Positions 6,561 through 10,482 of a DNA stretch of 10,482 bases are shown here, one piece after another. Each line of letters starts with the position of its first letter. The first letter of the stretch is position 1. The notes beneath the pieces were generated by a model. That model searched no databases and was not told where the DNA came from. It worked only from the letters and a program-made list of their open reading frames with translations. The stretch is taken from NCBI GenBank assembly GCA_947074165.1, contig CAMTOT010000074.1:1-10482 (forward strand). Reading direction: 5' to 3'. Origin of the DNA: an uncultured Bacteroidales bacterium (lineage in GTDB: Bacteria > Bacteroidota > Bacteroidia > Bacteroidales > JAUNSR01). The position numbers were made by a program, and so were the translations under genes.

Positions 6561-8552
6561 TTATTTTCGTTCTTTAATAAGTCCTCCGCGATAAGCAATA
6601 AGTAACTGTTCGAGATCAATAATTTGTTGTTCTAGCTCTCTTCCTCGATCTGTATCTTTTACCCTTAGTCGCTGAGCTTTAAACTCAAGTAGCTGAGTTG
6701 TGGATATAATATCAGAACCTTCCATAATAGCATTTTCTGCAGATTCAAATGGTTCATGTTGTACAAGCAAAAGCCCATGCGAGTTGTATATTAATGTATA
6801 CCCTGCTATTCCGGTCTCACTTTGGTACGCCTTTGAAAATCCGCCGTCAATTACCAAAAGCTTTCCGTTTGCTCTTACCGGACTTTCTCCTTTTGTTGTT
6901 TTTACAGGAATATGTCCGTTTATTATTCTTGAATTGACAGGGTCAAGACCAAATTCGCGCAAAATTTTATCGCACACTGATTCTTCGCTAATCAGATGAT
7001 AATACTCTCCTTTGATCTCCTTATGAGATTGCTTATCTTTTATAAAATAACGCTCAAAAGTAGCCATTTTACTTTTATTAAACAACGGAGAATCAGGTCC
7101 ACACCATAAGAACCACATATAATCAAGTGAGAATTGCTGCAGCTCGGACTTTGTATCATCGAAATACGCTGAACGCACCAATTTATCTATAACATCCATA
7201 AGTTGCTTGCCACGGTATTCTTCACCTCTAATTTTCACACTTTTAAGTTCTCCATGTGCATTCATAGGTATCGATGCATGATAAATCAGATTTGAGTTTC
7301 GTGTTAAATATAGTGCTCCTTTAGAAAACAGACATCTGATATGTTTTTGTAGTTTTTCACTATTTTTAAATGAATGCGACAACTTTTCCATAAAATCTAA
7401 TTCCTCGGCACTTAATTCGTATGGATTTTGGGGATCTATTGTTGGCAGAAACATATCATTCATCTCATATATAATGCCATCAACCAATACAGTACCCTTC
7501 TCAAAGTCTATTTTATCAAGAAGTAGCCGGCTTTCCATCTCGAATTCTGGGTTTTTCTTAATTATCTGACCTTCCAGCTTGAATTGGACTATAGATATTG
7601 CTTTATGCATTTGAGAAAGCATTTTTATAGTTTTATCCTTCAATAGTTCTGAATTAATATTTTTGGGCTGAAAGTTCTTACATGGATCATCTCCATAAAC
7701 CTCCATTGCAAATGTGGCAAGAGGAAGCAGGTTTATGCCATAACCCTCTTCCAGTGTTTCCAGATTTGAGTATCTCAATGATATACGCAATACATTGGCA
7801 AGACTGGCCCAATTGCCGGCTGCTGCTCCCATCCACAAGATATCATGATTACCCCATTGAATATCAAAATCATGATAATCGCAAAGTGTATCCATTATTA
7901 TGTGTGCACCGGGCCCACGATCATAAATATCACCTACTATATGAAGGGTATCTATAGTAAGACGCTGAATGACCTGACATATAGCAATGATGAACTCATC
8001 TGCCCTATGTATCTTTATTATACTTGATATGATACTATTATAATAATCATGCTTATCAGCTTCCTGCTGAGATTCGTGAAGCAATTCTTCTATAATGTAT
8101 GCAAAATCAGAGGGAAGTGACTTTCTTACTTTCGATCTTGAATATTTCGATGAAACCATACGTGCAACCTCGATTATATGATGTAAAGTAGTACGATACC
8201 AATCATCAATGTGCACTTCTTGCTTTTTTATTAACTCAAGCTTCTCTTCCGGATAATATATTAGTGTACATAGTTCTTTTTTATCAGCTTCCCGCAATGA
8301 ATGCCCAAATATATCCTCTACCTTTTTGCGCACAACACCTGACGCATTCTTAAGGACATGCTGAAAGGCTTCATATTCTCCATGCAAATCTGTCAAGAAA
8401 TGCTCTGTACCTTTTGGCAAACTCAATATTGCATTAAGGTTTATTATTTCCGTACATGCGTCGGATATAGTTGGAAAGTTGTTTGACAAAAGTTTTAAAT
8501 AACGTAAATCTTTCGCTACTGCTTCTAATCTGTCTTTGTTGTTTTCGCCCAT
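6561..8552 (-). CDS. fbp: Fructose-1,6-bisphosphatase, class III
   Basis: This 663-residue enzyme hydrolyses fructose 1,6-bisphosphate to fructose 6-phosphate and phosphate, the committed step of gluconeogenesis, in the cytoplasm. It belongs to the class III (FBPase_2) type of Bacteroidota and Firmicutes, which has a metallophosphatase-like core and is unrelated to E. coli Fbp or GlpX. Metal-site motifs are visible in order: DLHGEYEAF (55-63), GDIYDRGPG (207-215), GNHD (234-237), IYHASIP (423-429) and NGHIPVKTTKGESP (545-558), then VIDGGFSKAYQ (567-577). A long insertion (about 290-410) between the metal motifs is normal for this class, and the length is typical. The start at 8552 sits just below a good Bacteroides-type promoter. 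The C-terminal tail (about 620-663) is charged and helical. The next gene begins 10 nt after the stop. The frame is intact. Confidence 0.96.
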   Translation of the reverse strand: MGENNKDRLEAVAKDLRYLKLLSNNFPTISDACTEIINLNAILSLPKGTEHFLTDLHGEYEAFQHVLKNASGVVRKKVEDIFGHSLREADKKELCTLIYYPEEKLELIKKQEVHIDDWYRTTLHHIIEVARMVSSKYSRSKVRKSLPSDFAYIIEELLHESQQEADKHDYYNSIISSIIKIHRADEFIIAICQVIQRLTIDTLHIVGDIYDRGPGAHIIMDTLCDYHDFDIQWGNHDILWMGAAAGNWASLANVLRISLRYSNLETLEEGYGINLLPLATFAMEVYGDDPCKNFQPKNINSELLKDKTIKMLSQMHKAISIVQFKLEGQIIKKNPEFEMESRLLLDKIDFEKGTVLVDGIIYEMNDMFLPTIDPQNPYELSAEELDFMEKLSHSFKNSEKLQKHIRCLFSKGALYLTRNSNLIYHASIPMNAHGELKSVKIRGEEYRGKQLMDVIDKLVRSAYFDDTKSELQQFSLDYMWFLWCGPDSPLFNKSKMATFERYFIKDKQSHKEIKGEYYHLISEESVCDKILREFGLDPVNSRIINGHIPVKTTKGESPVRANGKLLVIDGGFSKAYQSETGIAGYTLIYNSHGLLLVQHEPFESAENAIMEGSDIISTTQLLEFKAQRLRVKDTDRGRELEQQIIDLEQLLIAYRGGLIKERK

Positions 8553-8576
8553 ATTTGATCAAGATTCATTTTTAAT

Positions 8577-8607
8577 CAAAATTAAATCATATATATAAAT
8601 TAACAAA
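8577..8607 (-). promoter_or_regulatory. Bacteroides-type promoter for fbp
   Basis: Read on the minus strand, TTTG (8607-8604, the -33 element) is followed by a 19-bp spacer and TAATTTTG (8584-8577), which matches the Bacteroides -7 consensus TAnnTTTG exactly. The spacing is also the published optimum for the primary sigma factor of this phylum. Transcription should begin near 8570, leaving a leader of about 20 nt before the fbp start codon. Confidence 0.72.
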
Positions 8608-8675
8608 TTTAATATCATCAATTTAAATAATACAACCTCATCAAAGTGTATAACAAGCAAAAAAACGAATATTAT

Positions 8676-8690
8676 CACAATTATTTTGTG
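8676..8690. promoter_or_regulatory. Inverted repeat CACAA-N5-TTGTG in the divergent region (candidate operator)
   Basis: CACAA (8676-8680) and TTGTG (8686-8690) are perfect inverted arms with 5 nt between. The site lies about 45-55 nt upstream of the -7 element of the transporter gene and about 70 nt upstream of the fbp -33 element. It could serve an activator of the transporter or a shared regulator. No regulator gene is present in the window, so this is suggestive only. Confidence 0.3.
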
Positions 8691-8732
8691 TTATTGAACA
8701 TAAATATAGGCTATTATAATTGTCAAAATATG

Positions 8733-8740
8733 TATCTTTG
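8733..8740 (+). promoter_or_regulatory. -7 element of the transporter gene promoter
   Basis: TATCTTTG matches the Bacteroides -7 consensus TAnnTTTG and, followed by C, is the form seen very often in this phylum. It ends 24 nt before the start codon, giving a short leader. I find no TTTG at the expected 19-21 bp upstream distance, so the promoter may be activator-assisted or tolerate a degenerate -33 element. Confidence 0.6.
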
Positions 8741-8764
8741 CGCCATTAAATCAAAAACACTTTT

Positions 8765-10351
8765 ATGGAACTTTTAGAAAACTCCTATTTTGCTCTTTTC
8801 GTGATTGTAGCTTTAGGATATATGCTTGGATCAATTAAGATTAAAGGCGTATCACTTGATGTATCAGCAGTGATTTTCATTGCCCTACTTTTCGGCCATT
8901 TTGGCGTTGTAATACCAAAAGACCTTCAGAATTTCGGTATGATTCTTTTTATTTTTACAATCGGGATTCAAGCCGGACCGGGTTTTCTTGATTCTTTTAA
9001 AAGTAAAGGCCGGGATCTTGCGTTGCTAACTACTATTCTAATCTTATCAGCAGCAGGCGTTGCTTTCTTATGCGGCTGGTACTTCAATATAGATGCTGCT
9101 ACCGTAACTGGACTTCTTGCCGGAGCTCTTACCAGTACACCTGGTCTTGCAGCCTCTATAGAAAAGACCTCCCCTATAGCATCAATTGGCTACGGTGTAG
9201 CCTATCCTTTTGGTGTAATAGGTGTTATCTTATTTGTAAAACTTCTACCAAAATTATTTAGAGCTAATATATCAGCCCTTGAAAAATCTATAGAAAGCTC
9301 GCAGTCTAATGAATACCCGGCTTTGCACACTGGTGTATTTATAGTTGAGAATCAGTCTGTTATAAACCAAACTATCGGAGAACTTAGAATAAGAACAATG
9401 ACGGGAGCAAACGTATCTCGTATTATGCACAATAATGACCCGGTATTGCCAAAATCAAATTCAATACTACATGAGGGCGACCTTATTAAAGCTGTTGGCA
9501 CTGAGCAGGCATTGAAAAGCGTTGAGCTATTAATCGGAAGTTCTGTAGAAAGAGATCTTCCACTTAAAGACGGATTTGTACTTGAGCAGATCTTGCTTAC
9601 AAATACTAAAATTGTAAACGCAACTATCGGTTCACTTCATTTACTTGAAAATTATAATGCTACTGCAACTCGAATAAGACGTTCGGGTATTGAGATTGCT
9701 CCATCACCTGATTTAAAACTTAAATTTGGTGATAAAGTAACTTTTGCAGCACCTGAAGAGGGTATAAAAAGACTCGCTCAAACATTCGGAAATGATGATA
9801 AGGCTGTATCTTCTACTAACTTTTTTCCGATTGCAGCAGGTATAGTGCTTGGTGTACTATTCGGTAAACTTAATATTTCAATGGGTGACGGCATGTCTTT
9901 TTCTCCTGGGGTTACAGGCGGAGTGTTGCTTGTCGCTATAGTTTTAAGTGGTATTGGTAAGACAGGACCTATAATGTGGACGATGTCTGGCAGTTCAAAT
10001 ACTCTTCTTCGTCAGTTGGGTCTTATAATGTTTCTTGCCGGTGTAGGTACATCTGCAGGTAAAGACATAGTCGCGACTTTTGAACAACAGGGTGCTTTGA
10101 TGTTTCTTATTGGTGGAGCTATCACTCTTGTCCCTATGATTATAGCTGCATTGGTAGGACATTTTGTCTTTAAAATGAATATATTATATCTACTTGGAGC
10201 CTTAACCGGTGGTATGACCTCAACTCCCGGACTCGCTGCTTGCGATACGATGACAAAAACAAATTTACCTACGGTAGCTTATGCGACTGTTTATCCAATC
10301 GCATTAGTATTACTTATTATTGCAATACAAGTTTTGTCCGCAGTTCTATAA
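8765..10351 (+). CDS. AspT/YidE-family (aspartate:alanine exchanger family) transporter
   Basis: This 528-residue inner-membrane protein has the family's full layout: an N-terminal membrane half (about 8-165), two central soluble RCK_C (TrkA-C-like) domains (about 185-257 and 265-338), and a C-terminal membrane half (about 352-528). The halves are an internal duplication. LLAGALTSTPGLAAS (117-131) matches LTGGMTSTPGLAACD (480-494), FGMILFIFTIGIQAGPGF (57-74) matches LGLIMFLAGVGTSAGKD (418-434), and YGVAYPFGVIGVIL (143-156) matches YATVYPIALVLLII (506-519). Characterised relatives exchange aspartate for alanine (AspT of Tetragenococcus) or export succinate (SucE of Corynebacterium); most, such as YidE and YbjL, have no known substrate. 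The substrate here is therefore open. It is divergent from fbp and apparently monocistronic. Starting at 8765 (MELLENSYFALFV) places Met directly before the first membrane segment and 24 nt after the -7 element. Confidence 0.93.
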   Translation: MELLENSYFALFVIVALGYMLGSIKIKGVSLDVSAVIFIALLFGHFGVVIPKDLQNFGMILFIFTIGIQAGPGFLDSFKSKGRDLALLTTILILSAAGVAFLCGWYFNIDAATVTGLLAGALTSTPGLAASIEKTSPIASIGYGVAYPFGVIGVILFVKLLPKLFRANISALEKSIESSQSNEYPALHTGVFIVENQSVINQTIGELRIRTMTGANVSRIMHNNDPVLPKSNSILHEGDLIKAVGTEQALKSVELLIGSSVERDLPLKDGFVLEQILLTNTKIVNATIGSLHLLENYNATATRIRRSGIEIAPSPDLKLKFGDKVTFAAPEEGIKRLAQTFGNDDKAVSSTNFFPIAAGIVLGVLFGKLNISMGDGMSFSPGVTGGVLLVAIVLSGIGKTGPIMWTMSGSSNTLLRQLGLIMFLAGVGTSAGKDIVATFEQQGALMFLIGGAITLVPMIIAALVGHFVFKMNILYLLGALTGGMTSTPGLAACDTMTKTNLPTVAYATVYPIALVLLIIAIQVLSAVL

Positions 10352-10410
10352 CCATTATATATACGTATAAAGAAAGGGCAGTCAAACAATTGAGCTGCAC
10401 CCAGAAGTTG
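10352..10410. other. Non-coding tail between the transporter gene and the adapter
   Basis: This is the last genuine genomic sequence. A weak hairpin can be drawn between GGGCAG (10376-10381) and CTGCACCC (10395-10402) with one bulged A, but no T-tract follows before the adapter begins. The true downstream sequence of the transporter gene is not in the window, so I do not call a terminator here. Confidence 0.6.
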
Positions 10411-10482
10411 AGATAGGAAGAGCGTCGTGTAGGGAAAGAGTGTACGACGTGGTGTAGATCGCGGTGGTGGACGGGTCAGAAA
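10411..10482. other. Illumina TruSeq P5 adapter read-through (sequencing contamination)
   Basis: These 72 nt match the reverse complement of the dual-index Illumina P5 adapter. Bases 10411-10443 agree with the Read-1 primer part (AGATCGGAAGAGCGTCGTGT and onward) at 32 of 33 positions, the exception being A for C at 10415. Bases 10444-10451 (ACGACGTG) sit exactly where an 8-nt i5 index belongs. Bases 10452-10480 match the flow-cell part (GTGTAGATC and onward) at 22 of 29 positions, with errors increasing toward the end. This is not genomic DNA and should be trimmed; true sequence ends at about 10410. Confidence 0.96.

Noticed and set aside
6551..6619. Longer start for the 140-residue gene, adding 23 residues
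   Set aside because: It would overlap the 3' end of fbp by 59 nt; the start at 6550 gives a clean 10-nt gap.
6700..6999. Open frames of 60-99 codons on the plus strand opposite fbp and the channel gene (also near 5133, 5585, 6279, 7682 and 7845)
   Set aside because: All lie opposite or inside well-supported genes and show no recognisable protein features.
10376..10402. Terminator hairpin after the transporter gene
   Set aside because: The stem is short and bulged, and no T-tract follows before the adapter starts at 10411.
10411..10482. GC-rich end of the window as a foreign or mobile segment
   Set aside because: It matches a known sequencing adapter and is therefore artefact.

Overview
The window looks like a complete or near-complete contig from a Gram-negative member of the Bacteroidales (Bacteroides/Prevotella-like). 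The evidence is AT-rich DNA, a promoter with the Bacteroides-type TTTG / 19 bp / TAnnTTTG architecture in front of fbp, weak or absent Shine-Dalgarno sequences, a class III fructose-1,6-bisphosphatase, and a tripartite efflux system that needs an outer membrane. Genus cannot be fixed from this sequence alone.

Layout, left to right. 1-98: three back-to-back perfect or near-perfect hairpins in locally GC-richer DNA, with no convincing gene. 157-199: a strong terminator. 214-5952 (minus strand): a three-gene RND drug/bile-type efflux operon, transcribed from right to left as outer-membrane channel (5952-4537), lipoprotein periplasmic adaptor (4522-3410) and inner-membrane pump (3390-214), with gaps of only 14 and 19 nt. 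5953-6127: intergenic DNA with two small palindromes that could be operators and a strong terminator (6063-6105). 6128-8552 (minus strand): a class III fbp gene (8552-6561) followed 10 nt later by an unrecognised 140-residue acidic protein (6550-6128). 8553-8764: a divergent promoter region. 8765-10351 (plus strand): a full-length aspartate:alanine exchanger (AAE/AspT/YidE) family transporter with two membrane halves around two RCK_C domains. 10352-10410: a short non-coding tail. 10411-10482: not biological; it matches an Illumina TruSeq P5 adapter read through an 8-nt index.

How the genes work together: the efflux genes form one self-contained envelope machine. The fbp gene and its small partner probably form a two-gene gluconeogenesis-related transcription unit. 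The divergent transporter may export a small carboxylate or amino acid; linking it to central carbon metabolism is inference from position only.

I see no CRISPR array, defence system, phage gene, transposase, tRNA or rRNA. Most of the window is ordinary core-type Bacteroidales content. The unusual parts are the hairpin cluster at the left edge, the unknown protein behind fbp, and the adapter contamination at the right edge.
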